In this document: in pieces, positions 8,566 through 18,251 of the stretch
Layout: each line of letters opens with the position of its first letter
Numbering within the stretch: the stretch's first letter is position 1
NCBI RefSeq assembly: GCF_014490485.1
Contig: NZ_JACTVA010000031.1
Span: 1-61,472, forward strand
Source of the DNA: Teichococcus aerophilus
Lineage (GTDB): Bacteria > Pseudomonadota > Alphaproteobacteria > Acetobacterales > Acetobacteraceae
Direction of reading: 5' to 3'
Length of the DNA: 61,472 bases
Notes under the pieces: generated by a model
The model's database searches: none
Seen by the model: the letters and a program-made list of their open reading frames with translations, nothing else
Told to the model about the DNA's origin: nothing
Program-made: the position numbers and the translations under genes

Positions 8566-8829
8566 AAGGCCGGGGGGAATGAATTCCCCCCAGACCCCCC
8601 ATCTTTCTTTTGCGAGCTTGGGGATGGCCCCGAGGTGGTGCGGGGCGGTGCCGGGTGGTGGAGCTGATTGAATCAATAAGGCCACGCGGGCTGCACCGTC
8701 AGTCGCCGAGGGACTAAGTCCCTCGGCGCACCCAGGCGTCGGAACTGGGGCGAGGTGTTCCCGGGAAGCACCCACGGAAAACTCGCAGAAAAAAGAAGGG
8801 GGCTTGGGGGAATTCATTCCCCCAACCTT
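8566..8829. repeat. Family A inverted-terminator repeat, copy A3, inside the yej operon
   Basis: Hairpin ends at 8566-8600 and ~8790-8829 (right arms TTGGGGGAA/TTCCCCCAA). The core is inverted. Its inner palindrome at 8704-8728 reads CGCCGAGGGACT-A-AGTCCCTCGGCG, with several paired substitutions relative to other copies yet still perfect. The right end lies 11 nt beyond the yejE stop and forms a terminator on the yej coding strand, so it should cut yejF off from yejABE unless yejF has its own promoter. Confidence 0.88.
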
Positions 8830-8840
8830 GCCTGGATTCT

Positions 8841-9872
8841 TCACCGGCTCCCCCCCGGAAGTTTGCGCGGGTCGAAGGCGTCGCGGACGGCTTCGCCGAC
8901 GAAGATCAGCAGGGTGAGGACGCCGCCGAGGACGACGAAGGCGGTGAGGCCGAGCCAGGGGGCCTGGAGGTTGTTCTTGCCCTGGTTCACCAGTTCGCCG
9001 AGCGAGGGCGAGCCGGGGGGCAGGCCGAAGCCAAGGAAATCCAGCGAGGCGAGGATGGTGACGGAGCCGGAGAGCAGGAAGGGCAGGAAGGTGAGCGTGG
9101 CCACCATGGCGTTGGGCAGGATGTGGCGCAGCATCAGGCGGGAATCGGCGACGCCGAGGGCCTTGGCGGCGCGCACGTAATCCAGGTTGCGGCCGCGCAG
9201 GAATTCGGCGCGGACGACGCCGGTGAGCGACATCCAGGAGAAGAGGAGGAGGAAGACGAGGAGCGTCCAGAAGCCGGGCTCGATGATGGAGGAGAGGATG
9301 ATGAGCAGGAAGAGCTGCGGCATCCCCGACCAGATCTCGATGAAGCGCTGGAAGCCGAGATCGACCCAGCCGCCGTAATAGCCCTGCACCGCACCGGCGA
9401 GGATGCCGATGACGGAGCTGACGAGGGTGAGCGCGAAGCCGAACAGGACGGAGATGCGGAAGCCCCAGATGATGCGGGCCAGGACATCCCGCGACTGGTC
9501 ATCGGTGCCGAGCGGGTTGCGCCAGGAGGGGGGCGAGGGCGCGGGCTGGCCGAGGTCGCGGATGATGGTATCGAACCGGTAGGGGACGGCGGGCCAGATG
9601 GCCCAGCCACGTTCCTCGACCTCCTTGCGCAGTTCGGCATCGCGCCAGACGGCTTCGGTGGGGAAGCCGTCGGGGATGATGTCGCTTTCGGCGTAGTCGG
9701 TGAGGACGGGGAAGAACCAGCGGCCATCGACCTTGGCGACGATCGGGCGGTCATTGGCGACGAGCTCGGCGCCGAGGGTGAGCACGAACAGCAGCGCGAA
9801 GACCCAGAGGGAGATCCAGCCCCGGCGGTTGGCGCGGAAGTTCTGCAGGCGGCGGCGCAGGATGGGCGACAT
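8841..9872 (-). CDS. yejE: ABC transporter permease, YejE type
   Basis: A 343-aa inner-membrane permease. A first helix (WISLWVFALLFVLTLGAEL) is followed by a long periplasmic region (about 40-125, ending NPLGTDDQSRDVLARIIWG) and the BPD_transp_1 core with EAA-loop sequence EFLRGRNLDYVRAAKALGVAD and RHILPNAM. It ends with DAFDPRKLPGG. This matches YejE, the partner of YejB in oligopeptide/microcin C uptake. The ATG at 9872 shares bases with the yejB stop (ATGA), showing translational coupling. Confidence 0.94.
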   Translation of the reverse strand: MSPILRRRLQNFRANRRGWISLWVFALLFVLTLGAELVANDRPIVAKVDGRWFFPVLTDYAESDIIPDGFPTEAVWRDAELRKEVEERGWAIWPAVPYRFDTIIRDLGQPAPSPPSWRNPLGTDDQSRDVLARIIWGFRISVLFGFALTLVSSVIGILAGAVQGYYGGWVDLGFQRFIEIWSGMPQLFLLIILSSIIEPGFWTLLVFLLLFSWMSLTGVVRAEFLRGRNLDYVRAAKALGVADSRLMLRHILPNAMVATLTFLPFLLSGSVTILASLDFLGFGLPPGSPSLGELVNQGKNNLQAPWLGLTAFVVLGGVLTLLIFVGEAVRDAFDPRKLPGGSR

Positions 9873-10972
9873 CAGCGGCGCGCCTCGAAATCGATGCGCG
9901 GGTCGATGAGAGTGTAGGTGACGTCGCCGACGATCTGCATGACGAGGCCGAGGAGGGTGAAGATGTAGAGGGTGCCGAACATCACCGGGTAGTCCCGCCG
10001 GATGGCGCTTTCGAAGCCGAGCAGGCCGAGCCCGTCCAGCGAGAAGACGATCTCCACCAGCAGCGCGCCGGTGAAGAGGATGCCGATGAAGGCGGCGGGG
10101 AAGCCGGCGATGATGAGCAGCATGGCGTTGCGGAAGACATGGCCGTAGAGCACGCGGCTTTCGCTGGCGCCCTTGGCGCGGGCGGAGAGCACGTATTGCT
10201 TGCCGATCTCGTCCATGAAGCTGTTCTTCGTCAGCATGGTCAGGCTGGCGAAGCCGCCGATGACCAGTGCCGTGGTCGGCAGCACCATGTGCCAGGCGTA
10301 GTCCAGCGCCCGTTGCCAGAAGGGCCAGTCGGCGGCGCCGGAACTGGCGAGGCCGCGCAGCGGGAAGATTTGCAGGAAGGAGCCGCCGGCGAACAGCACC
10401 ACCAGCAAGATGGCGAAGAGGAAGCCCGGCACCGCGTAGCCGACCAGCACGACGGCGGAGGACCAGAAGTCGAAGCGCGAGCCGTCCCGAACCGCCTTGG
10501 CGATGCCGAGGGGGATGGAGATGAAGTAGATCAGCAGCGTCGACCACAGGCCGAGGCTGATAGAGACAGGCATCTTCTCCAGCAGCAGGTCCAGCACCGG
10601 GCGGCCCTGGAACAGGCTGCGGCCGAAATCGAAGGTCAGGTAGCCCTTCAGCATCTCGAAGAAGCGGACATGGGCGGGTTTGTCGAAGCCGAAGGTGCGC
10701 TCGATCTCCGCCACCACCGCCGGGTCCAGGCCACGGGCGCCGCGGTAGTTGCCGGCGGGGCCGCTGGAATCGCCGCCGGAAGGGGTGCGGACTTCGCCGC
10801 CGCCATCATTGGCGATGCGGCCGATGGCGCTGCCGCCCTGGCCGCGCAGTTCCGCCAGCATCTGTTCCACCGGGCCACCGGGGGCGAATTGCACGATGGC
10901 GAAGTTGATCAGGATGATGCCGAACAGGGTCGGCACCAGCAGGGCCAGGCGACGGAGAAGATAGGCTCCCAC
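9872..10972 (-). CDS. yejB: ABC transporter permease, YejB type
   Basis: A 366-aa permease starting at GTG 10970-10972 ([20 protein letters not shown]). The insertion after TM1 is long and Gly/Asp-rich (about 40-100), as in YejB. The permease core includes [22 protein letters not shown], the EAA loop that contacts the ATPase. It lies 7 nt after yejA and overlaps yejE. The GTG start was chosen because coding begins right at the amphipathic LLRRL helix typical of this family. Confidence 0.92.
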   Translation of the reverse strand: MGAYLLRRLALLVPTLFGIILINFAIVQFAPGGPVEQMLAELRGQGGSAIGRIANDGGGEVRTPSGGDSSGPAGNYRGARGLDPAVVAEIERTFGFDKPAHVRFFEMLKGYLTFDFGRSLFQGRPVLDLLLEKMPVSISLGLWSTLLIYFISIPLGIAKAVRDGSRFDFWSSAVVLVGYAVPGFLFAILLVVLFAGGSFLQIFPLRGLASSGAADWPFWQRALDYAWHMVLPTTALVIGGFASLTMLTKNSFMDEIGKQYVLSARAKGASESRVLYGHVFRNAMLLIIAGFPAAFIGILFTGALLVEIVFSLDGLGLLGFESAIRRDYPVMFGTLYIFTLLGLVMQIVGDVTYTLIDPRIDFEARR

Positions 10973-10979
10973 GCGGGTG

Positions 10980-12875
10980 CTACGGCGCCACGCTACGGTC
11001 GGCCGGCAGGGCGCGGGCCCGGTCCGGCTCCACCCACCAGCTGGCGAGGTCCAGCCCGTAGCGCGGGTTGCGCTCCGGCTTGCCGAACTTGTCCCACCAG
11101 GCGACGCGGAAGGTGCGGCTGTGCCAGTGCGGCACCATGTAGAAGCCCCACAGCAGCACACGGTCCAGCGCCCGGCAGCGGTCGATCAGCGCCTGGCGGT
11201 CCGGCGCCGCGACCACCAGCTCCACCAGCGCGTCCACCACGGGGTCGGAGACGCCGATCAGGTTGCGGCTGCCGGGTTCCTTGGCCTTCTCGCTGCTGAA
11301 GAAATCCCGCTGCTCGTTGCCGGGGGAGAGGCTCTGCGGGATCAGGTCCACCGTCATGTCGAAATCGTATTCGTCGGTGCGCTTCTGGTACTGGGCGGCA
11401 TCGACGGTGCGGGTGCGGGCCTCGATGCCCAGGCGTTGCAGGGCCTGGGCGTAGGGCAGCGCCACACGCTCGAAGGTCGGGCTGTTCAGCAGGATCTCGA
11501 AGCTGAAGGGCTGGTTCTGGGCGTTGACCAGCTTGCGCTCCTTCACTGTCCAGCCCGCCGCCTGCAGCAGCGCCAGCGCCTTGCGCGCATTCTCCCGCCC
11601 CGCATTCGTGCCGTCCGAGACGGGGACGCGGTATTCGGTGGTGAACAGCTCGTCCGGCACGCGGCCACGGAAGGCGGAGAGGATCAGCAGTTCTCCCTCC
11701 GACGGCAGGCCGGAGGAGGCGAGCTCGGAATTGGAGAAGTAGGACGTTGTGCGGGTGTAGCTGCCGTAGAAGAGGTTGGCGTTCATCCACTCGAAGTCGA
11801 ACATCAGGCCCAGGGCCTCGCGCACCCGGCGGTCCTGGAACAGCGGGCGGCGGGCGTTCATGGCGAAGCCCTGCATGCCGGTCGGCAGCTCGTGCGGGAT
11901 TTCCTCCCGCTTCACCAGGCCGCGGCGGAAGGCGGGGAAGTCGTAGGCGGTGGCCCAGTCCTTCGCCACGTTCTCCTGCCGGAAATCCACCTGGCCGGCC
12001 TTGAAGGCTTCCAGCGCCACGGTACCGTCGCGGAAATACTCGTAGCGCAGCGTATCGACGTTGTTGGTGCCCTTCATGGTGGGCAGGTCCCGCCCCCAGT
12101 AATCGGCCACGCGGCGGTAGGTGATGCTGCGCCCCGGCTCGAACCGCTCCACCTTGTAGGGGCCGGAGCCGAGCGGCACGTCCAGGCTGGGCTGGGCGAA
12201 GTCCTTGCCCTCCCAGAAATGCTTCGGCAGCACCGGCATCTGGCCGAGGATCAGCCCCAGCTCCCGGTTGCCGTCGGTGGAGAAGCGGAACACCAGGCGG
12301 TGCGGGCCCTCGGCCACCACCTCCGCCACATCGCCCCAATAGGCGCGGAAGAACGGCCGGCCCTTTTCCCGCAGGGTGTTGAAGGTCCAGACCGCGTCCT
12401 CGGCCGTGACGGGCTTGCCGTCGTGCCAGCGGGCCTTCTCATTCAGCTCGAACACGATGCCTTTGCGGTCGGCGGGGATCTCCATCGCCTTGGCCAGGTG
12501 GGCATATTCGGTGCTGGCCTCGTCCGGGCTGGGGGCGAGCAGCGTGTCGTAGATGCGCGCCGTGCCCACTGCCGGCGAACCGCGCAGAATGAAGGCGTTC
12601 AGGCTGTCGAAGCTGCCGATGGCGGCCTGGGCCATCTCTCCCCCCTTCGGCGCGGCCGGGTTCACCCAGGGCCAGTTGGGGAAGTCCGCCGGCAAAGACG
12701 GCTCGCCCAGCAGGGACAGCGCATGCGTGCGCCGCGGCGGCACCACGGCCGGCGCAGCATCGGCCACCGGCGGGGCGGCGGCAGGCGGTGGCGCGGCCGG
12801 CACCTGTGCCCGGGCCAGGCCCGTGGCACCGCTGGCGAGAAGGAAACCGGAGGTGATCAAATGGCGACGACGCAT
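10980..12875 (-). CDS. yejA: Periplasmic oligopeptide-binding protein, YejA type
   Basis: A 631-aa extracellular solute-binding protein of family 5. The N-terminus is a Sec/Tat-like signal ([23 protein letters not shown]), followed by an Ala/Pro-rich linker to about residue 45 that is longer than usual. The body includes [22 protein letters not shown], the family signature, and [17 protein letters not shown] near the C-terminus. It delivers peptides to YejB/YejE. It is the first gene of the yej transcript; about 120 bp upstream are unique sequence that should hold the promoter. Confidence 0.94.
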   Translation of the reverse strand: MRRRHLITSGFLLASGATGLARAQVPAAPPPAAAPPVADAAPAVVPPRRTHALSLLGEPSLPADFPNWPWVNPAAPKGGEMAQAAIGSFDSLNAFILRGSPAVGTARIYDTLLAPSPDEASTEYAHLAKAMEIPADRKGIVFELNEKARWHDGKPVTAEDAVWTFNTLREKGRPFFRAYWGDVAEVVAEGPHRLVFRFSTDGNRELGLILGQMPVLPKHFWEGKDFAQPSLDVPLGSGPYKVERFEPGRSITYRRVADYWGRDLPTMKGTNNVDTLRYEYFRDGTVALEAFKAGQVDFRQENVAKDWATAYDFPAFRRGLVKREEIPHELPTGMQGFAMNARRPLFQDRRVREALGLMFDFEWMNANLFYGSYTRTTSYFSNSELASSGLPSEGELLILSAFRGRVPDELFTTEYRVPVSDGTNAGRENARKALALLQAAGWTVKERKLVNAQNQPFSFEILLNSPTFERVALPYAQALQRLGIEARTRTVDAAQYQKRTDEYDFDMTVDLIPQSLSPGNEQRDFFSSEKAKEPGSRNLIGVSDPVVDALVELVVAAPDRQALIDRCRALDRVLLWGFYMVPHWHSRTFRVAWWDKFGKPERNPRYGLDLASWWVEPDRARALPADRSVAP

Positions 12876-12994
12876 GGCCCTAGGATGTGGTTTTGGTCGG
12901 CGCAGGACAACCGCTCATCTTGGTGAAAGGTGTCCCAAGGGCGTGCGGAGACATTTTGTTGCCGGGGGCGGCGCTGGAGGGGGGTGGCAGGGAG

Positions 12995-13240
12995 AAGGCC
13001 GGGGAAGGAATTCCCCGGGCCCCTTCTTTTCTTTTTTCGAGTTTCTTGGGTGCGGCTGTTGGGGGCGTTGGGCGTGGGAGACGGCTGGGTGCGCCGGAGG
13101 TCTAGGACCTCCGGCGACTGACGGTTCAGCCCTTGTGGCCCATAGTTAAAATCATCAAGAAGCGTCCGCTTTCACTTTGAGGCGCTCGACCAAACTCGCA
13201 GAAAAAAAGAAGGGGTCCGGGAAATTCTTTCCCCGGCCTT
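12995..13240. repeat. Family A inverted-terminator repeat, copy A4
   Basis: A near-consensus copy between the divergent yejA and M81 peptidase genes, where no transcript needs terminating. Left hairpin CCGGGGAA/TTCCCCGG with T-tract; inner palindrome at 13092-13116 (CGCCGGAGGTC-TAG-GACCTCCGGCG); core ACTGACGGTTCAGCCC; right end TCCGGGAAATTCTTTCCCCGG is slightly damaged. Its place between divergent genes shows the element is more than a simple gene-end terminator. Confidence 0.9.
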
Positions 13241-13384
13241 GCCTTGCCTAACCTCCAGAGAACGGCTTGCCACCCCTGCCCCCGTCCCGCATCGTTATGT
13301 CTTCCGGCAGCCACCACTCTGTTTTTATTCGCGATTGGCTGCCAGCTTCGAGGGGCCGGGCGTGCGTCCCGGTGGGGGACCAGC

Positions 13385-14881
13385 ATGACATTGCGGATCG
13401 CGGCCGGTGGCTTCCAGCATGAGACTCATTCCTTCGCGCCACGGCCCACCGTCTACGGCGACTTCCTGAAGCCTGGCGGTTTTCCGCCGCTGTCACGCGG
13501 GGCGGCGTTGTTTCCGGCGATCGAGGGGTCTTCGACCGCATTGGCGGGGGCTTTGCCGCCGTTGCGGCAGGCGGGGGCCACGCTGGTGCCGTTGCTGTGG
13601 TGCCTGGGCATGCCGGCCGGGCCGATCCAGGACGAGGCGTTCGAGCGGATTGCCGCCATGCTGTGTGCCGACCTGTCCGTGGCGCTGGAGGATGGGGCGC
13701 TGGATGGCGTGTATCTGGACCTTCACGGTGCGGCGCTGACCGACACTTTCCCGGATGCGGAGGGGGAGTTGCTGCGGCGGGTGCGCGCCATTCTGGGCCC
13801 GGATGTGCCGGTGGTGATCAGCCTGGACCCGCATGCCAATTTGACCGCCGCCATGGTGGATCTGACGGATGGCGTGGTGCCGTACCTGACCTACCCGCAT
13901 ATCGACAAAAGAGAGACCGGGGCGCGGGCGGCGGCGCTGCTGCTGCAAAGGGTGGCGCGCGGCGCGCCCTTCGCCACCGCGTTCCGGCAGTTGGACTATT
14001 GGTTCACCCTGAGCGCCCAGTGCACCATGGCCGGGCCGATGCAGGCGGCCATGGCGGCGCGGGAGGCGATGGCCGCCCGGCACGGCGTGGCCGAGTTGGG
14101 CTTCTGTTTCGGCTTTCCCTATGCAGATTTCGCCGATTGCGGGGCCGCCGTGTCGTGCCACGCGGACAGCGCCGCGCAGGCGGAGGCGGCGGTGGACGCG
14201 TTCATCACCTGGCTGCAGGCGCATGAGGACGATTTCCGCCCCGATGCCATCCCGGCCGCCGAGGCGGTGGCGGCGGCGCTGCGGGCGGCCGAGGGTGCCA
14301 GCCGCCCCGTGATCCTGGCCGATACGCAGGACAACCCGGGCGGCGGCGGCCATGCTGACACCACCGGCCTGCTGGCCGAGCTGGTGGCGCAGGGGGCCAG
14401 CGGCGCCGTGCTCTGCCTGATCAACGATGCCGAATCCGCCGCCGCCTGCCACGCGGCGGGGCTGGGTGGCAGCCTGGCGCTTTCGCTTGGCGGCAAGTCC
14501 GACGGCGTGCCGTTCGACGCCACGGCCCGGGTGGTGGCGCTGGGCGATGGCCACTTCCCGCTGACCGGGCCGATGGGCCAGGGCAACACCGCCAATCTGG
14601 GCTCCTGCGCGCTGGTGGAGTTCGAGCCTGGCATCCGCGTCATGGTCGCCAGCCGCAAGACCCAGGCCTACGACCAGGCCATCCTGCGCCACCTGGGAGT
14701 GGAGCCGGCCGATTGCCGCATCGTGGCGTTGAAATCCTCGGTCCATTTCCGGGCGGATTACGCGCCGATCGCGGAGTGCATCATCATCGCGGCGGCACCG
14801 GGGCCGGTGATCGCGGACCCGTCGGTGTTACCGTTCCGGCATGTGCGGGGGACGGTGCGGAAGCGGGCGGGGGTGGGGTAA
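13385..14881 (+). CDS. M81 family metallopeptidase (MlrC type)
   Basis: A 498-aa protein of the MlrC/M81 family, named for the enzyme that finishes microcystin breakdown; most homologues have unknown substrates. The N-terminus has the family signature IAAGGFQHETHSFAP. Further marks are LDLHGAALTDTFPDAEGELL, VVISLDPHANLTAAM, TYPHIDKRETG, the metal-site region LADTQDNPGGGGHADTTGLL and the C-terminal LVEFEPGIRVMVASRKTQAYD. The ATG at 13385 fits this start, preceded by GGTGGGGGACC. No signal peptide, so it is cytoplasmic. It stands alone between two repeats, so context adds nothing. Confidence 0.9.
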   Translation: MTLRIAAGGFQHETHSFAPRPTVYGDFLKPGGFPPLSRGAALFPAIEGSSTALAGALPPLRQAGATLVPLLWCLGMPAGPIQDEAFERIAAMLCADLSVALEDGALDGVYLDLHGAALTDTFPDAEGELLRRVRAILGPDVPVVISLDPHANLTAAMVDLTDGVVPYLTYPHIDKRETGARAAALLLQRVARGAPFATAFRQLDYWFTLSAQCTMAGPMQAAMAAREAMAARHGVAELGFCFGFPYADFADCGAAVSCHADSAAQAEAAVDAFITWLQAHEDDFRPDAIPAAEAVAAALRAAEGASRPVILADTQDNPGGGGHADTTGLLAELVAQGASGAVLCLINDAESAAACHAAGLGGSLALSLGGKSDGVPFDATARVVALGDGHFPLTGPMGQGNTANLGSCALVEFEPGIRVMVASRKTQAYDQAILRHLGVEPADCRIVALKSSVHFRADYAPIAECIIIAAAPGPVIADPSVLPFRHVRGTVRKRAGVG

Positions 14882-14976
14882 GGCGCCCTGCCCTCTTCCG
14901 GGTTCTGGCAGTCCGGATGTCGGGGGTAGTGGTGGGCTACGGGGGAGAAAGGGGTTCTCGCCAGAGTCCAGGTTTG

Positions 14977-15225
14977 AAGGCCGGGGAAAGAATTCCCCGG
15001 ACGCCTTCTTTTCTTTTTTCGAGTTTTCGCCGGGTGGCTGTTGAGGGGATAGGCTGGTTTGGGACCAAGGCCGGAGTGCGCCAGAGGTCTATGACCTCCG
15101 GCGACTGTGGGTTCAGCTCGCGTGGCCCATTTTAGATATCAATGTGGCATCCGCTCCCAGTCCTGAGGCGTGCCGCCAAACTCGAAAAAAGAAGTTAGGG
15201 GTCCGGGAAATTCTTTCCCGGCCTT
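14977..15225. repeat. Family A inverted-terminator repeat, copy A5
   Basis: The left hairpin is intact (CCGGGGAA-AGAA-TTCCCCGG) 95 nt after the M81 gene. Inner palindrome is imperfect (CAGAGGTC-TAT-GACCTCCGGCG). The right end has lost one G (TCCGGGAAATTCTTTCCCGG). Between two same-strand genes. The 105 bp from its end to aroC hold a 6-bp inverted repeat GCAGAA/TTCTGC at 15300-15321. Confidence 0.86.
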
Positions 15226-15330
15226 GCTTCCGCCGCCGCCGCCCTGGCCCTGCCCCCGCCCGCATGGGGCCTGACAGCATCCCCCGCTTCGCGCATAAGG
15301 CAGAACGATTATTCTTTCTGCGGGGTGTCC

Positions 15331-16437
15331 ATGTCTCACAACAGCTTCGGCCATCTGTTCCGCGTCACCAGCTGGGGCGAGAGCCATGGGCCGGCGATTG
15401 GCGGTGTGGTCGATGGCTGCCCGGCCGGGTTGTCGCTCGGCGAGGCCGATATCCAGCCGTTCCTGGACCGCCGCCGGCCGGGCCAGTCCAAGTACGTGAC
15501 GCAGCGGCAGGAGCCGGACCAGGTCCGCATCCTCTCCGGCGTGTTCGAGGGGCTGACGACCGGCACGCCGATCGCCTTCATGATCGAGAACCAGGACCAG
15601 CGCAGCAAGGATTACGGCGACATCGCCAACACCTTCCGCCCCGGCCATGCGGACCTGGCGTACCACCTGAAATATGGCGTGCGGGATTATCGCGGCGGCG
15701 GGCGTTCCAGCGCGCGGGAGACGGCGATCCGCGTGGCCGCCGGGGCCATTGCCCGCAAGGTGCTGGGGGATGGCGTGCGGGTGCGCGGCGCCATGGTGCA
15801 GATGGGGGCCGACCGGATCGACCGTGCGCGGTTCGACTTTGCCCAGTTGGAGCAGAATCCGTTCTTCTGCCCCGACCCGAGCTCGGTCGACCGGTGGGAG
15901 GAGTTGCTGGCCGCCACCCGCAAATCCGGCAGCAGCCTGGGCGCCATCATCGAGGTGGTGGCGGAGGGCGTGCCGGTGGGGCTGGGTGCGCCGCTCTATG
16001 CCAAGCTGGATGCCGATATCGCCGGCGCGCTGATGAGCATCAACGCGGTGAAGGCGGTCGAGATCGGCGAGGGTTTCGCCAGCGCCGCGCTGACCGGCGA
16101 ACAGAATGCCGACGAGATGCGGATGGGGCCGGATGGGGAGGTCGAGTTCCTCTCCAACCACGCCGGCGGCATCCTGGGCGGGATTTCCACCGGGCAGCCG
16201 GTGGTGGCGCGGTTCGTGGTGAAGCCGACCTCCTCCATCCTGACGCCGCGCCAGTCGGTGGACCGGTTCGGGCATGAGGTGGACGTGCTGACCAAGGGCC
16301 GCCACGACCCCTGCGTCGGCCTGCGGGCGGTGCCGGTGGGCGAGGCGATGCTGGCCTGCGTGCTGGCGGACCACCTGCTGCGCCACCGGGCGCAGAACCC
16401 GGATGCACCGACGCGGCCCCGGCTGCCGCGGAACTGA
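15331..16437 (+). CDS. aroC: Chorismate synthase
   Basis: This enzyme makes chorismate from EPSP with reduced FMN, the last shared step towards aromatic amino acids and folate. The 368-aa protein has the three family signatures: [15 protein letters not shown] near the N-terminus, the [30 protein letters not shown] region, and [16 protein letters not shown] near the end. An upstream in-frame GTG (15325) adds two residues; I chose ATG 15331. Single gene, no visible operon partner. Confidence 0.97.
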   Translation: MSHNSFGHLFRVTSWGESHGPAIGGVVDGCPAGLSLGEADIQPFLDRRRPGQSKYVTQRQEPDQVRILSGVFEGLTTGTPIAFMIENQDQRSKDYGDIANTFRPGHADLAYHLKYGVRDYRGGGRSSARETAIRVAAGAIARKVLGDGVRVRGAMVQMGADRIDRARFDFAQLEQNPFFCPDPSSVDRWEELLAATRKSGSSLGAIIEVVAEGVPVGLGAPLYAKLDADIAGALMSINAVKAVEIGEGFASAALTGEQNADEMRMGPDGEVEFLSNHAGGILGGISTGQPVVARFVVKPTSSILTPRQSVDRFGHEVDVLTKGRHDPCVGLRAVPVGEAMLACVLADHLLRHRAQNPDAPTRPRLPRN

Positions 16438-16517
16438 GGCGGGGGCGGAAGCTCCGCCTTGGCGTGCGATGGAGTGACGGGGCGCGTTCCGAGCGCCAAC
16501 CGGCATTCGGGACAACG

Positions 16518-16560
16518 AAGGCCAGGGGAAAGAATTCCCCTGTACCCCCTTCTTTTTTTC
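16518..16560 (+). terminator. Solitary left end of family A (A6), terminator after aroC
   Basis: Arms CAGGGGAA/TTCCCCTG with an AGAA loop, followed by CCCCCTTCTTTTTTTC. The A-T pair replaces the usual C-G pair at the second stem position and is compensated. No matching right end follows before the lipoprotein operon, so it is either a decayed element or a hairpin that exists alone. The rest of the gap to 16852 holds only the palindrome at 16752-16793. Confidence 0.8.
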
Positions 16561-16751
16561 TGCGGTTTGAGGTTCTTGCTGAACTGGCACTCTGCCTGAT
16601 GTGCCCGACATCGTCCAAGGCCATGGACCTTCGGAACACTCCGGCTGGGCTGGAGAAACCGAGGGGTGCCCGTTATCCGCGAACATCGCGAGAGGGCCTG
16701 GAATGCATGCCTCAGCCTTCTGCCGCCGTTCAAGTCGGTGCCGATGAGGCC

Positions 16752-16793
16752 TAGAGCATGCCGCGTTCACATCCGTTCACACAGCATGCTCTA
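16752..16793. repeat. 10-bp inverted repeat with 22-nt spacer
   Basis: TAGAGCATGC ... GCATGCTCTA, with CGTTCACATCCGTTCACAC in the spacer (direct repeat of GTTCACA). A partial relative, GGAGCATGGTCCGTTCGCACA, occurs at about 30452. Such GAGCATG...GTTCAC units are scattered repeats in alphaproteobacteria. It lies just beyond the end of the lipoprotein operon and could end its transcript. Confidence 0.6.
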
Positions 16794-16852
16794 TGCCTTT
16801 GTTTGGTCGCGTGATTCAGGCTTTCGGTGGTTCTACCTCACGCTATCACGTT

Positions 16853-17269
16853 CTAGTCGATCGCCTGAGCGTTCAGGAACAGCGCCTGCTCCAGCGCCTC
16901 GAAGAAATGGCGGAAGGGTTCGGCATCCGCCATTTCCTCCATATTATACTGGCCGCTGACGCGTACGACGGTCTGCCGCGCGCCGCGCGGACGGACCGTC
17001 ACGGTCAGGCGCAGGACATAGCCTTGCAGCTTGGTGGCACTGATGGTGCCCAGCGTGTCATCCGCCCGGTCGATGACGAAGCCCAGATCCTGTAAGGCGG
17101 CGAGGGAAGCGCGGAGGACGCGCAGCCTGTCCGGCGTATCGAACGCACGGGTGGAGATCGACCGCATCTCCACCTGGCTGCGGCTGGTGGCCAGGATCTG
17201 CTGGCGCGAATCCGTCTGGCAGCCGGCCAGGGCCAGGAGGACCAGCAGGGCGCAGGGTCGCGGGCTCAT
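16853..17269 (-). CDS. Small lipoprotein E of a five-gene lipoprotein operon
   Basis: 138 aa with a lipoprotein signal (MSPRPCALLVLLALAGC; lipobox LAGC). The mature part is a single alpha/beta-type domain: RSQVEMRSISTRAFDTPDRLRVLRASLAALQDLGF..., then TVRPRGARQTVVRVSGQY. It is clearly paralogous to gene B of the same operon (same TRxFDTPD-RVLRAS-LQD-G pattern and PRG-xQTVVR). Likely anchored in the outer or inner membrane facing the periplasm. Its ATG overlaps the stop of gene D (ATGA). Function unknown. Confidence 0.85.
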   Translation of the reverse strand: MSPRPCALLVLLALAGCQTDSRQQILATSRSQVEMRSISTRAFDTPDRLRVLRASLAALQDLGFVIDRADDTLGTISATKLQGYVLRLTVTVRPRGARQTVVRVSGQYNMEEMADAEPFRHFFEALEQALFLNAQAID

Positions 17270-17826
17270 ATTTCGTTGGCTTCCAGGAAGACCGATTGGG
17301 AAAGAGCGTCGAAGAAGGCGCGGTAGATCTGCGGGTCCTCGATGGTCTCCACGCGGGAGACCTGGTTGTTGGTGTTCGTCACCACCCGCTGGAAGGTAAT
17401 CCGGGCCAGGGTACTGGCCGCGTCCCCGCCCGCGGTGACGACGATGGCGGCGCGGATGCGCTGGTCCCGCTCCCACACCGCCTGGTGCTGCGTGCGGGCC
17501 AGGGCCGCCAGCAGGACCAGCAGCATCTGGCCGGCCACTTGCTGTGCCTCCACCGCATCGCGCTCCTTCGACGCAACGATCAGGCCAGCGCCGGCGCGGG
17601 CGTCATCGATGGTGAAGCCCAGATCCTGCATGACGCCGGCGGCCGCCTGGAGGACCAGCGGTTCGTCCCGCGTCTCGAAGCGGCGCGACTGCAGCTTGCG
17701 CAGGGCGAGTGCGCCGCTGGATGCCGCCATGGCGCCCCCGTGCAGGGCAGCACGATCCTGCTGGCAGGCGCCCAGCAGGATCAGCGGAAAGGCCAGCAGG
17801 GCGCGGCGGGGCGCCTGATGCCGCAT
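17266..17826 (-). CDS. Small lipoprotein D of the operon
   Basis: 186 aa; signal peptide and lipobox LLGAC at residues 17-21. The mature part reads RRFETRDEPLVLQAAAGVMQ..., then DDARAGAGLIVASKERDA and a more hydrophobic helix (QMLLVLLAALARTQ). It parallels gene A of the same operon (VMQDLGxT, AGAGxLxxxKxRDAxEAxQVAG, hydrophobic stretch, DQxIR). The ATG shares a base with the stop of gene C (TGATG). No known family recognised. Confidence 0.85.
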   Translation of the reverse strand: MRHQAPRRALLAFPLILLGACQQDRAALHGGAMAASSGALALRKLQSRRFETRDEPLVLQAAAGVMQDLGFTIDDARAGAGLIVASKERDAVEAQQVAGQMLLVLLAALARTQHQAVWERDQRIRAAIVVTAGGDAASTLARITFQRVVTNTNNQVSRVETIEDPQIYRAFFDALSQSVFLEANEI

Positions 17827-18251
17827 CAGAAGCTGCTGGAGCGGTAGGCGAAATCCCGCACCCTGCCTTGGGCGTCATAGCGGATGATGACGGTCAGGGT
17901 CCGCTGGCTGGTGCTGGCCGCGCTGGCACCGCCGCTGACACCGGCGAGGAACAGGGCGTTCACGCCGCCCGAGCTGCCGCTGCGCACGGTCTGGGTCGCG
18001 ATCCGGTCGTAGACCCAGTTCTCGCGCCGCTGCTCGTCCGTCGTGACGACGTTGGGGGAGCCGAGGACTTCCACCACTTCGGCGTTGGTCATGCCGATGC
18101 GGATCTCGCGCTGGACGGTGCCGACGGTCAGGCGGCTGCCGGCCTCCTGGCCGCGTGCCACGTCGGCAGCGTGGTCCGCCGCCGAGGAGCAACCGGCCAG
18201 CAGGGCGCCGCCCAGCAGCAGAGCGAGGAAGCGGGAGGACATGATGGTCAT
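17826..18251 (-). CDS. SmpA/BamE-like lipoprotein C of the operon
   Basis: 141 aa; lipobox LLAGC at about residue 21. The mature domain has IRIGMTNAEVVEVLGSPN followed by TVIIRYDAQGRVRDFAYRSSS: the IRxGMTxxEVxxxLGxP motif and closing beta-hairpin of the SmpA/OmlA (BamE-like) fold. BamE itself is part of the outer-membrane protein assembly machine; this protein is probably a diverged relative, not BamE proper. It is the middle gene, flanked on each side by one member of each paralogous pair, which suggests the five products act together at the cell envelope. Confidence 0.82.
   Translation of the reverse strand: MTIMSSRFLALLLGGALLAGCSSAADHAADVARGQEAGSRLTVGTVQREIRIGMTNAEVVEVLGSPNVVTTDEQRRENWVYDRIATQTVRSGSSGGVNALFLAGVSGGASAASTSQRTLTVIIRYDAQGRVRDFAYRSSSF

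Noticed and set aside
13244-13384. Longer start for the M81 peptidase
   Set aside because: The extra 47 residues come from just beyond repeat A4 and lack conservation features, whereas the family signature starts right after ATG 13385.
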